Assembly: GCA_039680175.1 (NCBI GenBank)
Contig: JBDKTO010000089.1
Coordinates: forward strand, 36,353 to 100,352
DNA length: 64,000 nt
Direction: 5' to 3'
Origin: Veillonellales bacterium
GTDB lineage: Bacteria; Bacillota; Negativicutes; JAAYSF01
Below the pieces are notes generated by a model. It was not told the origin of the DNA and made no database searches. It saw nothing but the letters and a program-made list of their open reading frames with translations. This document shows, in pieces, positions 17,006-26,863 of the stretch. A program made the position numbers and the translations under genes. Each line of letters starts with the position of its first letter. The first letter of the stretch is position 1.

Positions 17006-19006
17006 ATGCCTCAGGGGCCGTCTTTTTGGTTTGACACCCGAATTTATCTGGCTGTAGCAGCAGCGCTGCTGCTGGTGATCGTGTTTTATAATAAATATGT
17101 CGCGGTATTGGGCGCAATTTTGCTGGTCGTGCTGTATCTCTACGGACGCGAACGGCATATTGAGCAGCAGAAGGCGATGAATGCCTATTTAAACAGCATG
17201 GCCCATAATGTAGAGTCGGTGACCACTTATGCGCTGAAAAATTTACCGCTGGCAATGGCCTTGGTGGATGAAGCCGGCCGGCTTCAGTGGGGGAACAGCA
17301 TTTTATTTGACTGGACGGACAATCAGGTGAAGGCCGGGCAATCGCTGCTGACAGCTTGGCCCGAATTACCCCTTAAAGCGATGTGGGGCCAGTCGGGCCA
17401 ACAGGTGGTTTCTGTTGCCAGCCGGTATTATCAGATACTCCACAAGCCTTTGGAACCCAGCAGTGAAGATAATTTGCTGATGCTTTATATCAGTGATATT
17501 ACCGACAGCGAAATTGAACGGGCTGTTTGCGAAGCGGCTATGCCGGTGCTGGCCTATATCCAGATTGATAACTTTGATGATGTCCTCCAGGGGCTGGCGG
17601 AAAATCAGCGCAGCGATGTTCTGCTGGAAGTCAATAAGCTGCTGTCCGGGTGGGCGGTGGAGTCAGATGGATTTTTGAAAAAATATACGGAAGATACTTA
17701 TATTGCCCTTTTCAGCAGCAATGCATTGAAGGGGGTAATGCATGATCGGTTTGAAATATTGGATCGGATCCGGGCGGTTCGGGCCGGAAATAAAATTCCG
17801 GTCACTTTGAGTATGGGGGTTGTGGCCGATGAATCCTCCTATGCCGCCATGGGGGAACGGGCTCAGGCCGGACTTGATCTGGCTCTGGGCCGGGGCGGTG
17901 ATCAGGCTGTGGTTCATGTCGGTGGCAAGGTGGAATTTTATGGCGGCAAGGCCAAGGCAGTGGAAAAAAATACCCGGGTGAAAGCCCGACTGGTATCTCA
18001 GGCTATCCGGGAGAGTATGGAAACCGCAGAGATGATTCTGATTATGGGTCATGTCAACGAGGATTTTGATAGTCTGGGAGCCGCTATTGGTGTAGCAAAA
18101 ATGGCCCGCTACCTGGGGAAAACAGCGTATATTGTTGTCAGTCAGGTTAATTTGACGGTCAATAAGCTGTCGGAGCTATTTGCGGATTATACCGAATATC
18201 AGGATATATTTTTGACTCCGCTGCAGGCGGCCGGCCTGATAACAGATCAAACGCTGCTGTTTGTAGTGGATACGCACAGGGAGAAACTAGTGGCTGCGCC
18301 TGAGCTTTTAGTTAAGGCGGAACGGGTCATTGTCATTGATCATCACCGACGCAGCGAGGGCTTTATCAATAATCCCCTGCTGGTATATCTGGAACCGTCG
18401 GCTTCTTCCACCAGCGAACTGGTAACGGAACTGCTCATGTATTTTGACGATCGGCTGGATATGACTCGGCTGGACGCTACCGCGCTGTATGCCGGCATTG
18501 TCGTGGATACTAAGAATTTTGCCGTACAGGCAGGAGTGCGTACTTTTGATGCTGCCGCCTATTTAAGGCGGGCCGGGGCTGACCCGGCACTGGTAAGACA
18601 TTTGTTCCGGGTTGATTTTGACACAATGAAAGCCCAGGCGGAAGTCCTTAGCCACACCGAACTGCTACCGGGGGGCGTAATAATTGGTCTTTGTTCTCAT
18701 AACGTCAAAAATATCCAGATCGTAGCCGCGCAGACGGCGGATATGCTGCTGCTTATCGAAGGAACACGACTGAGTTTTGTATTGTTTCCCTTAGAGGATG
18801 GAGTCGGAGTCAGCGCCCGTTCTCAGGGCGAGATCAATGTACAGGTGATTATGGAGCAAATGGGCGGCGGCGGTCATCAAACAGTGGCCGGGGCGCAAGT
18901 AAAAAATGCTACCTTGGGTCAAGTCAGAGAGAAACTGCTGGAACTGGTTGTTAATTATATAGGGGAGAGTGACCATCATGAAAGTAATCTTACAGCAAGA
19001 AGTTAA
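17006..19006 (+). CDS. gdpP: Cyclic-di-AMP phosphodiesterase GdpP
   Basis: 666 residues, usual length. Two N-terminal membrane helices (about 10-50), a PAS-like domain (about 75-155), a degenerate GGDEF domain (about 165-310; signature GGDEF absent, SMGVVADESSYAAMGERAQAGLDLAL visible) and the DHH/DHHA1 phosphodiesterase module. Metal-binding residues seen: GHVNEDFDSLG, VVDTH, VIDHHRRS and VVDTKNF; the C-terminal GGGGHQTVAG is the DHHA1 nucleotide motif. It turns c-di-AMP into pApA. One change from the common motif is GHVNEDFD where GHxNPDMD is frequent. Its 3' end overlaps rplI by 29 bases. Confidence 0.96.
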   Translation: MPQGPSFWFDTRIYLAVAAALLLVIVFYNKYVAVLGAILLVVLYLYGRERHIEQQKAMNAYLNSMAHNVESVTTYALKNLPLAMALVDEAGRLQWGNSILFDWTDNQVKAGQSLLTAWPELPLKAMWGQSGQQVVSVASRYYQILHKPLEPSSEDNLLMLYISDITDSEIERAVCEAAMPVLAYIQIDNFDDVLQGLAENQRSDVLLEVNKLLSGWAVESDGFLKKYTEDTYIALFSSNALKGVMHDRFEILDRIRAVRAGNKIPVTLSMGVVADESSYAAMGERAQAGLDLALGRGGDQAVVHVGGKVEFYGGKAKAVEKNTRVKARLVSQAIRESMETAEMILIMGHVNEDFDSLGAAIGVAKMARYLGKTAYIVVSQVNLTVNKLSELFADYTEYQDIFLTPLQAAGLITDQTLLFVVDTHREKLVAAPELLVKAERVIVIDHHRRSEGFINNPLLVYLEPSASSTSELVTELLMYFDDRLDMTRLDATALYAGIVVDTKNFAVQAGVRTFDAAAYLRRAGADPALVRHLFRVDFDTMKAQAEVLSHTELLPGGVIIGLCSHNVKNIQIVAAQTADMLLLIEGTRLSFVLFPLEDGVGVSARSQGEINVQVIMEQMGGGGHQTVAGAQVKNATLGQVREKLLELVVNYIGESDHHESNLTARS

Positions 19007-19427
19007 AAAATTAGGTAAAAAAGGCGATATTATCGAGGTTTCGGAGGGGTACGCCCGCAATTATTTATTGCCACAAAAGCTGGTGATCCCGGCTACCAAC
19101 TCCAATATGAATACAGTTAAGCAGCAGAAGGCTTCCGAGGCTCGCAAACAGCAGCGCCTATTGGATGAGGCCAAAATGCTGGCAGCCCAAATGGGCAAAG
19201 TCGAAGTATCCATTCCGGTGAAGATTGGCGAAGGCGGTAAGCTGTTCGGTTCCGTAACCGGTAAGGATATTGCCGAAGCGCTCCAGACTCAGCATAAACT
19301 GGAAGTTGATAAGCGGAAAATTGAACTCAAAGATGCGATTAAAGCACTGGGATCCTATCCGGTAGTGATTAAAGTTCATCCAGAGGTTAGTGCGACGATT
19401 CAGGTACACATTACTGCTAAGAGCTAA
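18978..19427 (+). CDS. rplI: 50S ribosomal protein L9
   Basis: 149 residues; ATG at 18978 follows AGGGGAGA. N-terminal MKVILQQEVKKLGKKGDIIEVSEGYARNYLLP (listed in two halves: MKVILQQEVKKLGKKG and EGYARNYLLPQKL), long connecting helix, and C-terminal LFGSVTGKDIAEAL and IKALGSYPVVIKVHPEV. Begins inside the end of gdpP, so translation is coupled. Standard order yybS-gdpP-rplI-lonC-dnaB. Confidence 0.97.
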   Translation: MKVILQQEVKKLGKKGDIIEVSEGYARNYLLPQKLVIPATNSNMNTVKQQKASEARKQQRLLDEAKMLAAQMGKVEVSIPVKIGEGGKLFGSVTGKDIAEALQTQHKLEVDKRKIELKDAIKALGSYPVVIKVHPEVSATIQVHITAKS

Positions 19428-19446
19428 GTAGAAAGAGGAACAAGGA

Positions 19447-21378
19447 ATGAAAGATTTTTTTAATAAAATACTTCGGGGGACACTGCCAGTATTAAAAATT
19501 GATGAAGATGATCAGCTGAAGCGGCAAGTGGCAGCGATGTACAGCCTGTATTCCGGGATTATCGGACCGGAAAAGCTGGTATTGAAAGCCGGCAAAATGG
19601 AGGCTCTCACATTAATAAAATCGGAAAGACTGCCGGAACGGGTGCTGGCGTTGCAAAAATTGGTATTTGAGGACCCTACACTGGAGGAGCTGCCGGGGAA
19701 AGCCGACATTCCGGCCATATTGACTGCTATTGAGGATGAACTGGCGGATATGATGGCCCGCCGGGTTGTGGAAGAGAACATTGAAAAAAAAATTAATGAC
19801 AAGATGGATGAGCGTCATCAGGAATATGTGAAAGAACTAAAAATGCAAGTGCTGAAAGAGGAAGACAACAATGTGGAGAACCCACAGACACTAAAGAAGT
19901 ATGCTATGCTGGAAGTAATGGATCAGAGAAAGCTGACTAAATCGGTGATGGAACTCTTGCGTCCGGCGTCATTAGGTGAGATCGTGGGGCAGGAACGGGC
20001 GGTGGAAGCACTGCAAGCCAAGCTGGCCTCACCGTATCCACAGCATTTGCTTTTATATGGGCCGCCGGGGGTGGGGAAAACCACTGCGGCCAGACTGGTA
20101 CTGGAAGCGGCAAAAAAGTTGAAATTTACTCCCTTTGCCGGGGATGCCCCTTTTGTGGAAGTGGACGGAACGACATTGCGCTGGGATCCCCGGGATATGA
20201 CCAACCCGCTTCTGGGGTCGGTGCATGACCCTATTTATCAGGGGGCCAAACGTGATTTGGCGGAAACCGGCGTGCCGGAACCGAAACCCGGTCTGGCTAC
20301 CGATGCTCATGGCGGTATTTTATTTATTGATGAAATCGGTGAAATGGAAAGTATGCTGCAAAATAAGCTGCTGAAAGTACTGGAGGACAAGCGGGTATTT
20401 TTTGATTCGGTTTATTACGATCCTAGTGATCCCAATGTGCCGAAGTATATTCAAAAGCTGTTTGAGGACGGAGCACCGGCGGACTTTATCCTCATCGGTG
20501 CTACTACCCGGGAATCACAGGATATCAATCCGGCCATCCGATCCCGCTGTGCCGAAATTTACTTTGAACCGCTTACACCCAAATATATTGAGGAGATTGT
20601 ATACAACGCTGCCGTTAAACTAAAGGTAGAGATGGAACCGGATGTGCCCCAGCTGATCAGTGAATACACCATTGAAGGCCGTAAGGCCATCAATATTCTG
20701 GCTGACGCCTATGGCATTGCCTTATACCGGGCCGGAGAAAACACGGATAAAATTACCATTACCCTGCCTGATGTGTACCGGGTATTTCAGGTCAGCCGGC
20801 TGACTCCCTATGTCAGTCACAAGGCTTCTGCCACCTGGGAGGTCGGTAAAGTTTTCGGTCTGGGCGTTGCCGGGTATCTGGGCTCGGTATTGGAAATTGA
20901 AGCGGTGGCCTTTCCTGCCGCTACCCCGGGCAAAGGCGGAATCCGCTTTAATGACACGGCCGGCAGTATGGCCAAAGATTCGGTGTTTAATGCGGCGGCA
21001 GTTGTCCGCAAAGTAACGGGACAGGACTTGGCCAACTATGATTTGCATATCAATGTCATCGGCGGCGGTAGAATTGATGGGCCATCGGCCGGTACCGCCA
21101 TTGTGGCAGCCATTGTTTCTGCTGTTACCGGCAAGCCGATTTGCCAGGAGATTGCCGTTACCGGTGAAATTTCCATTCAAGGCAAAGTCAAAGCCGTAGG
21201 CGGGGTGTTTGAAAAAGCCTACGGGGCCAAGCAGGCGGGTATTGTCACGATGATTATTCCGCAGGAAAATGAACAGGATATCCCTGCCGGGCACTTGGGC
21301 CTTGCCATTCGTCCGGTGGCAACAGTGGAAGAAGCCCTGAATATTTTGTTTACCGCTGGGGTAAAAGTGAGCGCGTAG
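19447..21378 (+). CDS. lonC: Lon-family ATP-dependent protease LonC
   Basis: 643 residues. N-terminal helical region (about 1-150) with a coiled coil, then AAA+ module: Walker A GPPGVGKTT, Walker B ILFIDEIGEM, arginine finger INPAIRSRCAEIYFEP. C-terminal Lon protease domain with catalytic serine in DGPSAGTAI and lysine in GKVKAVGGVFEKAYGA. A stretch inserted between Walker A and B (about 225-290) marks LonC/LonB-like enzymes of Firmicutes. Unlike LonA it lacks the large LAN domain and no membrane anchor is evident. Follows rplI by 19 bases and precedes dnaB by 12. Confidence 0.94.
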   Translation: MKDFFNKILRGTLPVLKIDEDDQLKRQVAAMYSLYSGIIGPEKLVLKAGKMEALTLIKSERLPERVLALQKLVFEDPTLEELPGKADIPAILTAIEDELADMMARRVVEENIEKKINDKMDERHQEYVKELKMQVLKEEDNNVENPQTLKKYAMLEVMDQRKLTKSVMELLRPASLGEIVGQERAVEALQAKLASPYPQHLLLYGPPGVGKTTAARLVLEAAKKLKFTPFAGDAPFVEVDGTTLRWDPRDMTNPLLGSVHDPIYQGAKRDLAETGVPEPKPGLATDAHGGILFIDEIGEMESMLQNKLLKVLEDKRVFFDSVYYDPSDPNVPKYIQKLFEDGAPADFILIGATTRESQDINPAIRSRCAEIYFEPLTPKYIEEIVYNAAVKLKVEMEPDVPQLISEYTIEGRKAINILADAYGIALYRAGENTDKITITLPDVYRVFQVSRLTPYVSHKASATWEVGKVFGLGVAGYLGSVLEIEAVAFPAATPGKGGIRFNDTAGSMAKDSVFNAAAVVRKVTGQDLANYDLHINVIGGGRIDGPSAGTAIVAAIVSAVTGKPICQEIAVTGEISIQGKVKAVGGVFEKAYGAKQAGIVTMIIPQENEQDIPAGHLGLAIRPVATVEEALNILFTAGVKVSA

Positions 21379-21390
21379 GAGGTTTTTTCC

Positions 21391-22728
21391 TTGTTAGATA
21401 GAGTACCACCGCAAAACGTCGAGGCGGAACAGGCCGTTCTCGGCGCCATGCTGATAGAGCGTGAGGCCATCTCTAAGGTGGCCGAATTTTTACGTCCGGA
21501 AGATTTTTATCGGGAAGCCCACCGGTTGATTTATAAAACGGCTCTGGAATTGTTCAATCGCAACGACGCCGTGGACATGGTTACCATCATTGAGCATCTT
21601 CGTAAAGTGGATAAACTGGAAGTGGCAGGCGGTATTGCTTATGTCACTTCTCTGGCTAACAGTGTGCCAACGGCGGCTAACGTCCTCTACCATGCCAGGA
21701 TCGTGGAAGAAAAATCCTTGCTCCGGCAGCTCATTAACGCTGCTACCAATATTGCCGGAATGGGGTATGAAGACAGCGAAGAAGTAGCCGATATTCTTGA
21801 TCATGCCGAAAAAATGATTCTGGATGTGTCAAACCGTAAATTGGGTCAGGAATTCACCCCCATTAAAAACATTATTTTTGAAGCCTTCGACCGTATCCAG
21901 GGATTATATGAATCTAAAGGCGGCATTACCGGGTTGCCGTCCGGCTTTGTCGATTTAGATAAGCTGACTTCCGGCCTGCAGCCTTCCGACCTTATTTTGA
22001 TTGCTGCCCGGCCCAGTATGGGGAAGACCGCCTTTGTGCTGAACATTGCCGAGCACGTGGCGGTCCATGAAAAGCAGGCGGTAGCCTTTTTTAGTTTGGA
22101 AATGTCCAAAGAGCAGTTGGTGCAGCGGATGTTATGCGCCGAGGCGCCAATTGATTCCCAGCGGCTGCGGATTGGCGATTTGGAAGGGAAAGACTGGCAG
22201 AAACTGGTTGGCGCAGCGGACCGGCTGTCGGCCGCGCCGATTTTTATCGACGACACCCCCGGTATTACCGTGCTGGAAATGCGGGCGAAAGCCCGGCGGC
22301 TGAAGATTGAGCATGATTTAAAGTTGATCATCATTGACTATCTGCAGCTGATGCAGGGAAGCATCAGGGGCGGTCGCACCAGCGAAAACCGGCAGCAGGA
22401 AATCTCGGAAATTTCCCGTTCCCTTAAAGGTCTGGCCAGGGAACTTCATGTTCCGGTCATCGCTTTGTCCCAGCTCAGCCGCAGCGTTGAGTCCCGTCAG
22501 GTGAAAAAGCCGATGTTAAGTGACCTCAGAGAATCCGGCTCGTTGGAGCAGGACGCTGACATTGTGATTTTTTTGTACCGGGAAGATTACTACGATCCGG
22601 ATACTGAAAAGAAAAATATCACCGATGTCATTATTGCCAAGCACCGCAATGGCCCGGTGGATACGATTCAACTCTTTTTCCACAAGCAGTTTACCAAATT
22701 TGTTGACTTGTCCAAACGGCCGGAGTAA
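21391..22728 (+). CDS. dnaB: Replicative DNA helicase DnaB
   Basis: 445 residues, TTG start behind AGGAGG. N-terminal primase-interacting domain (VPPQNVEAEQAVLGAML), linker helix, and RecA-like C-terminal domain: Walker A AARPSMGKTAF, catalytic Glu in FFSLEMSKEQL, Walker B LIIIDYLQLM, followed by LSQLSRSVESR and DADIVIFLYREDYY. Called dnaC in Bacillus, where it also follows rplI. Moves 5' to 3' on the lagging strand. No intein or insertion. Confidence 0.97.
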   Translation: MLDRVPPQNVEAEQAVLGAMLIEREAISKVAEFLRPEDFYREAHRLIYKTALELFNRNDAVDMVTIIEHLRKVDKLEVAGGIAYVTSLANSVPTAANVLYHARIVEEKSLLRQLINAATNIAGMGYEDSEEVADILDHAEKMILDVSNRKLGQEFTPIKNIIFEAFDRIQGLYESKGGITGLPSGFVDLDKLTSGLQPSDLILIAARPSMGKTAFVLNIAEHVAVHEKQAVAFFSLEMSKEQLVQRMLCAEAPIDSQRLRIGDLEGKDWQKLVGAADRLSAAPIFIDDTPGITVLEMRAKARRLKIEHDLKLIIIDYLQLMQGSIRGGRTSENRQQEISEISRSLKGLARELHVPVIALSQLSRSVESRQVKKPMLSDLRESGSLEQDADIVIFLYREDYYDPDTEKKNITDVIIAKHRNGPVDTIQLFFHKQFTKFVDLSKRPE

Positions 22729-22768
22729 ACAAAAAGGGATAAGAAAAAAATGAGACGGGGTTGATTCC

Positions 22769-23173
22769 ATGAAAGTAGCAGTTGTAGATGGGCAAGGCGG
22801 CGGTATTGGAAAACTCATTACAGAAAGGCTGCAAAAAGAAATCGGTGAAAAAATAGAAGTTTTTGCTTTTGGAACAAACGCTTTGGCCACTGCGGTTATG
22901 CTTAAGGCCGGCGCTAATGAGGGTGCGACTGGCGAGAACGCAATTGTTCAAAACATGGCTAAAATGGATATTATTGTGGGACCGGTTGGCATAGTAGTTG
23001 CCCATTCCATGCTGGGGGAATTGACGCCGGCGATGGCGGAAGCCATTGGTAAAAGTGACGCCCGAAAAATGCTGTTGCCAATTAACCGCTGCGGTATCCT
23101 GGTTATTGGAACCGGGGGCGAGTCATTACCGCATTTAGTGGATAGCTTAGTCAAAGAAATTAAAGAAATGTGA
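22769..23173 (+). CDS. DUF3842 family protein
   Basis: 134 residues. MKVAVVDGQGGGIGKLITE at the N-terminus looks like a glycine-rich nucleotide-binding loop, and the protein continues with FGTNALATAVMLKAGANEGATGENAI, a central hydrophobic strand (DIIVGPVGIVVAHSMLGE) and GILVIGTGGESLPHLV. This matches DUF3842, cytosolic proteins of anaerobic Firmicutes with no known role. It trails dnaB by 40 bases and may be the last gene of the same transcript. Confidence 0.8.
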   Translation: MKVAVVDGQGGGIGKLITERLQKEIGEKIEVFAFGTNALATAVMLKAGANEGATGENAIVQNMAKMDIIVGPVGIVVAHSMLGELTPAMAEAIGKSDARKMLLPINRCGILVIGTGGESLPHLVDSLVKEIKEM

Positions 23174-23237
23174 AGCAAAATTAGATCACATACAATCGCC
23201 GAAAAGCTGTGCCCCATTTAGGAAAGGAGCAGAAGGC

Positions 23238-24968
23238 GTGACGTATATATACACACCTTTTGTCTGGCCGTTTGTAGCAACAGTCATTATGAACCTGTTG
23301 ATGATTGTGTATGTTTTAAAAAATCCAGACAGAAAAGGTGTCGTTGCTTTTAGCCTTACTATGGTGTTTTGTTCGCTGTGGTGTGTGGAAACCGTGATGG
23401 TATATAGTGCCACCAGTTTGGAGATAAAAAATTTCTGGGCTAAAGCGGGGTTTCCTACCCATAGCTTCGGGGCGTTGGCCTGGCTGATTATGATTTTGCA
23501 AATGACCGATCAGCCATATTGGGCAAATCGGAAAAGGGTTGTGGTGCTTAGTATTATTCCTACAATCACCATGCTGCTGGCCTGGACGAATGATCTTCAC
23601 GGCTTGGTGTGGCAGCAGGCGGCGATTAATAGTGACGGAACCTTTACCCGAATCTGGGGCTGGTGGTTTTGGGTGCATTCCGTTTACTCGGACGGGATGA
23701 GCTTTTTTTCCGTTTTCCTTGCCGCTTGGTTTTGGCGGAGCAAGGCACCGCTTTACGGCAGGCAATTTGGGTGCCTGACTTTTTCCGTATTGTTTGTTAT
23801 GGTCGTCAATGCCTTGTATATCCTGGGGATCTGGCGAGGTATCGATCCGACTACCGTGGCTTGGGGAATAGCCAGCTTGTTTGTTACCAGGGCTTTGTTT
23901 CGCAACAAACTGTTTGACCTTGTACCCATTGCCCGGAACCGGATTATGGAAAGTGTGGCAGACGGCATTGTGGTGTTGGATGGGGAAAACCGGATTGTTG
24001 ATATGAATCCTGCCGCCCAGGTAATATTTGACTGTAACGTGGCGGAAAATATCGGTCGTTATGCGGTTGAATTTTTTGAGCAGCAGCCGGTGCTGCAGGA
24101 ACTGATTATCGCTGAAGGGACGTATGCCGAATTTCAATCCATGCGGTTTCAACAAGAACGTTACTATGAAATTTTCTGCTCACCGCTGAAGAATGAGCGG
24201 GGGATTTTTTTGGGAAAACTTTTAAACATTCGTGATATTACAGGCAAAAAATTAGCGGAGCAGGAACTTTTACAAAAGCAGCAGGAAATAGCGAGACAGG
24301 AAGAAAGAGAGCGAATGGCGCGGGATCTTCACGATAATCTGGGACAAATACTGGGGTTTGTCAATGTTCAGGCCCGGGCCATTAGGGAGTATTTAAGCCA
24401 AGATCAACTGGACATTGCAGTCCGGTGTCTGGATCGTTTAACCGAAGTGGCACAGGAAGCGCACAAAACCGTGCGGAAGACGATTTTATCCATGCAAGGC
24501 GATATGATACCCCAAGTGGCGGGAGCAGCTGATTTTTTTCAGGCGGTAGACCGGCAGGTTAATTTATTTGTACAAGGCTTCGGCCTTGCTGCCGAAATTG
24601 ATTATGCCGGGGCGCAAAACTTTGTACTGCATGATTCCAGGATGTACGGACAAATCCTAAACATTTTAAAGGAAGCAATGAATAATATTGTTAAGCACTC
24701 TCAGGCCAGGTCCATGAAAATTGTATTTAGGGAAAAAGACAATACCTTGCGCTTGTCTGTTACGGATAACGGCTGTGGCTTTGATACCAAGTTTGCCGGA
24801 TTGGCTTATGCGAATCGTTACGGGCTGCTGTTTATGAAAGAGCGGGCAGCAGAGTTGGGAGGCTGCTGCCAGATCCGTTCCACAGTGGGACAAGGGACAA
24901 CCGTATTACTGCAAATCCCTACGCAGCCGAAAAGAGCCATTCGGCAAGAGTTCTCTGCGTTGTTATGA
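23238..24968 (+). CDS. Membrane sensor histidine kinase, NarX/LiaS-like HisKA_3 type
   Basis: 576 residues, GTG start behind AAAGGAGC. N-terminal half (1-225) has seven membrane helices resembling the 7TM histidine-kinase input domain; then a PAS domain (about 235-345, RIMESVADGIVVLDGENRIVDMNPAAQVIF listed in part), a coiled-coil helix, HisKA_3 phosphoacceptor box (RMARDLHDNLGQ, His near 364), and an HATPase domain with N-box EAMNNIVKHS and G-box TDNGCGFD. No response regulator gene adjoins it, so it is orphan; HisKA_3 kinases normally phosphorylate NarL/LuxR-type regulators. Isolated by a terminator downstream. Confidence 0.9.
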   Translation: MTYIYTPFVWPFVATVIMNLLMIVYVLKNPDRKGVVAFSLTMVFCSLWCVETVMVYSATSLEIKNFWAKAGFPTHSFGALAWLIMILQMTDQPYWANRKRVVVLSIIPTITMLLAWTNDLHGLVWQQAAINSDGTFTRIWGWWFWVHSVYSDGMSFFSVFLAAWFWRSKAPLYGRQFGCLTFSVLFVMVVNALYILGIWRGIDPTTVAWGIASLFVTRALFRNKLFDLVPIARNRIMESVADGIVVLDGENRIVDMNPAAQVIFDCNVAENIGRYAVEFFEQQPVLQELIIAEGTYAEFQSMRFQQERYYEIFCSPLKNERGIFLGKLLNIRDITGKKLAEQELLQKQQEIARQEERERMARDLHDNLGQILGFVNVQARAIREYLSQDQLDIAVRCLDRLTEVAQEAHKTVRKTILSMQGDMIPQVAGAADFFQAVDRQVNLFVQGFGLAAEIDYAGAQNFVLHDSRMYGQILNILKEAMNNIVKHSQARSMKIVFREKDNTLRLSVTDNGCGFDTKFAGLAYANRYGLLFMKERAAELGGCCQIRSTVGQGTTVLLQIPTQPKRAIRQEFSALL

Positions 24969-24976
24969 ATAAAAGA

Positions 24977-25016
24977 AAAGTGCCCTGCTGCGTATTATAA
25001 CAGCAGGGCACTTTGT
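24977..25016. terminator. Bidirectional terminator between kinase and asparaginase genes
   Basis: AAAGTGCCCTGCTG (24977-24990) pairs perfectly with CAGCAGGGCACTTT (25001-25014). A-rich left and T-rich right flanks suit convergent genes. Confidence 0.92.
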
Positions 25017-25030
25017 GTCAGAGGAAAAGA

Positions 25031-26107
25031 TTAATATTCATTAAACATGGTTTGAATCTCTTCGAGATTATCTGTTTTGGTTAGTGCCAGCATTAACAGA
25101 ATACGTGCTTTTTGCGGATTCAGGGTATCGGCCATTAAGAAATGTTCCTTATCCCATTTTGGCACGGAATTGATCACTGTGCCATTGCCGGTACGGGAAC
25201 TGCGGACGATGACGACTCCCTGCTTTTGGGCATCGATCAATCCGGCTTCCGCGGCATCGTGAATACTTCCGTTGCCTGTTCCGGCATAAATAATACCTTT
25301 GGCTCCGGCAGCCACTGCAGCGTCGACTAAGGCGCGATTTTCACCGGAATGACTATAAATAATTTCAACATCCGGCAGTTGGGTAAGACCGGTTATATCA
25401 AAAACGGACTGACTGGTATGCAGCCGGGTGGTGTTCCGGTAAAAATAGGGTTTCCCATTGTTGATATAGCCGAGACAGCCAAGTTCTGGTGCTTTAAAGG
25501 TATCTACATGGGTTGTATTGGTCTTGGTGGCATCTCTGGCACTGTTGATTTCATCATTCATGGCGATCAGCACGCCTTTGCCCCAAGCATCTTTGCTGGC
25601 TGCCAGGCGGACTGCGTTTAATAGATTCACCGGTCCGTCGGCACTGATTGCAGTGGCAGGACGCATAGCGCCGACAAGGACAACCGGTTTGTCACTTTTT
25701 ACTACTAGATTTAGGAAATAAGCGGTTTCTTCCAGTGTATCGGTACCGTGAGTGATCACAATACCGTCAACATCGTCACTGGTCAGTAACTCATTTACTC
25801 TCTTGGCAATTTTCAGCCAAATCTCGTCAGTCATATTGTTGCTGCTGATGCTGCAAACTTGTTCGCCGCTGACGTTGGCGTATTGCTTCATTTGCGGAAC
25901 AGCATTCATCAAAACATCAATACCCAGAGCGCCGGCTTTGTAGCCTGTCATTTGCGTATTGGAGGCGGCGCTGCCGGCAATCGTACCGCCTGTGGCCAAA
26001 ATCTTGACGTTTGGTAAAGGAGTGGGAGCTTCTTCTGCCAATGCAACTTGAAAGCTGCAGAGAAGCAGGCAAATTACAGCAAGTGTGGCTAAAAAACTTT
26101 TTTTCAT
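25031..26107 (-). CDS. ansB: Exported L-asparaginase, type II
   Basis: 358 residues. Signal peptide at 1-25 (FLATLAVICLLLCSFQVALA, cleavage near ALAEE) places it in the periplasm. Catalytic motifs of type II enzymes: ILATGGTIAGSA with the first Thr nucleophile, GIVITHGTDTLEETAYFL with the Thr-Asp pair and, in the C-terminal half, GAKGIIYAGTGNGSIHDAAE. Hydrolyses asparagine to aspartate and ammonia outside the cytosol. The ATG at 26107 follows GGGAG on the reverse strand. The C4-dicarboxylate carrier gene 0.8 kb away (opposite strand) suggests uptake of the aspartate formed, e.g. to feed fumarate respiration. Confidence 0.94.
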   Translation of the reverse strand: MKKSFLATLAVICLLLCSFQVALAEEAPTPLPNVKILATGGTIAGSAASNTQMTGYKAGALGIDVLMNAVPQMKQYANVSGEQVCSISSNNMTDEIWLKIAKRVNELLTSDDVDGIVITHGTDTLEETAYFLNLVVKSDKPVVLVGAMRPATAISADGPVNLLNAVRLAASKDAWGKGVLIAMNDEINSARDATKTNTTHVDTFKAPELGCLGYINNGKPYFYRNTTRLHTSQSVFDITGLTQLPDVEIIYSHSGENRALVDAAVAAGAKGIIYAGTGNGSIHDAAEAGLIDAQKQGVVIVRSSRTGNGTVINSVPKWDKEHFLMADTLNPQKARILLMLALTKTDNLEEIQTMFNEY

Positions 26108-26406
26108 TCTTCAATCTCCCTTCGGTTATTCTGATGATATCTATTACTAAGTTTATCATAAAATAGTAAGAAAATACAGTGAATTAGAGAATGTGCGTAT
26201 TGTTCCTCGCACCGAGGAAATATGAATAAATGTTTGCAATATTTACAGGGAAAATTTACGCGTTGTCGAAAATATAAAATGAAAAGGAACAGAGAGAATG
26301 GCAGCTGAAAGAATCAAAAATAAGCTTGCACGGTGGAGTGGGATGAGCGGCCGGGACGGATTGCCTGACCGTTTGTTGCCAAAGCGGGCTGAAAGCAGGG
26401 ATAGAC

Positions 26407-26766
26407 GTGTATATTTCGCTGTACGATATGGGTTTGTTTATTCTTTTTACAGTTATCGTCATTGCCGGCTGCTATTTGATTGCTGTTTTGCGCCGGCTTT
26501 TTGGCTTGTTGGGGACCGTCCGGGATTTTTTTGATGCTCATAATGGGGATATTGGCGAGATGCTTTCCGTACTGCCGAAAACACTGGCAACTGTTAATGA
26601 ACTGGCGTTCAGCGTGAAAAATGCAATTGGGCAAACAAGCAGCGCTCTCGCTCCACTGCAGGATGATTTTATTAATACTGTTGCTGAGTTGCGTCAAGGG
26701 TTGGAACCTTTTCTCTTCTATGTCAAAGTCATCGGGAAAGTTTTTCGGCGGCTATTTTCAAAATAA
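26407..26766 (+). CDS. Small membrane-anchored protein, DUF948-like
   Basis: Up to 119 residues from GTG 26407; an ATG at 26428 (MGLFILFTVIVIAGC) is an alternative. One N-terminal membrane helix (about 8-30), then an amphipathic helical region (LPKTLATVNELAFSVKNAIGQTSSALAPLQDD) of the kind in DUF948/YtxG proteins, and a hydrophobic-basic end (FLFYVKVIGKVFRRLFSK). Function unknown; possibly a stress-linked envelope protein. Lies in the divergent space between ansB and the dcuC-like gene. An overlapping out-of-frame reading frame upstream (from 26298) lacks protein-like features. Confidence 0.6.
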   Translation: MYISLYDMGLFILFTVIVIAGCYLIAVLRRLFGLLGTVRDFFDAHNGDIGEMLSVLPKTLATVNELAFSVKNAIGQTSSALAPLQDDFINTVAELRQGLEPFLFYVKVIGKVFRRLFSK

Positions 26767-26863
26767 CAAAAAACATTCGACATGATATTACAAAGTTAGA
26801 CAAAAGATTCATAGTATAATGTATACAAATAGTGCTTTTATTATAGTAGAGGAGAGTGATAAA

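Noticed and set aside
20722..21294. 190-codon reverse frame within lonC
   Set aside because: Shadow frame; forward strand has the Lon catalytic dyad.
23316..24155. 279-codon open frame on the reverse strand across the histidine kinase gene
   Set aside because: Shadow of the kinase reading frame; the forward product has clear HisKA_3 and HATPase motifs, the reverse one has none and no ribosome site.
26298..26534. 78-codon frame ahead of the small membrane protein
   Set aside because: Composition is unlike a protein, overlaps the better gene at 26407 in another frame; kept only as a possible leader.
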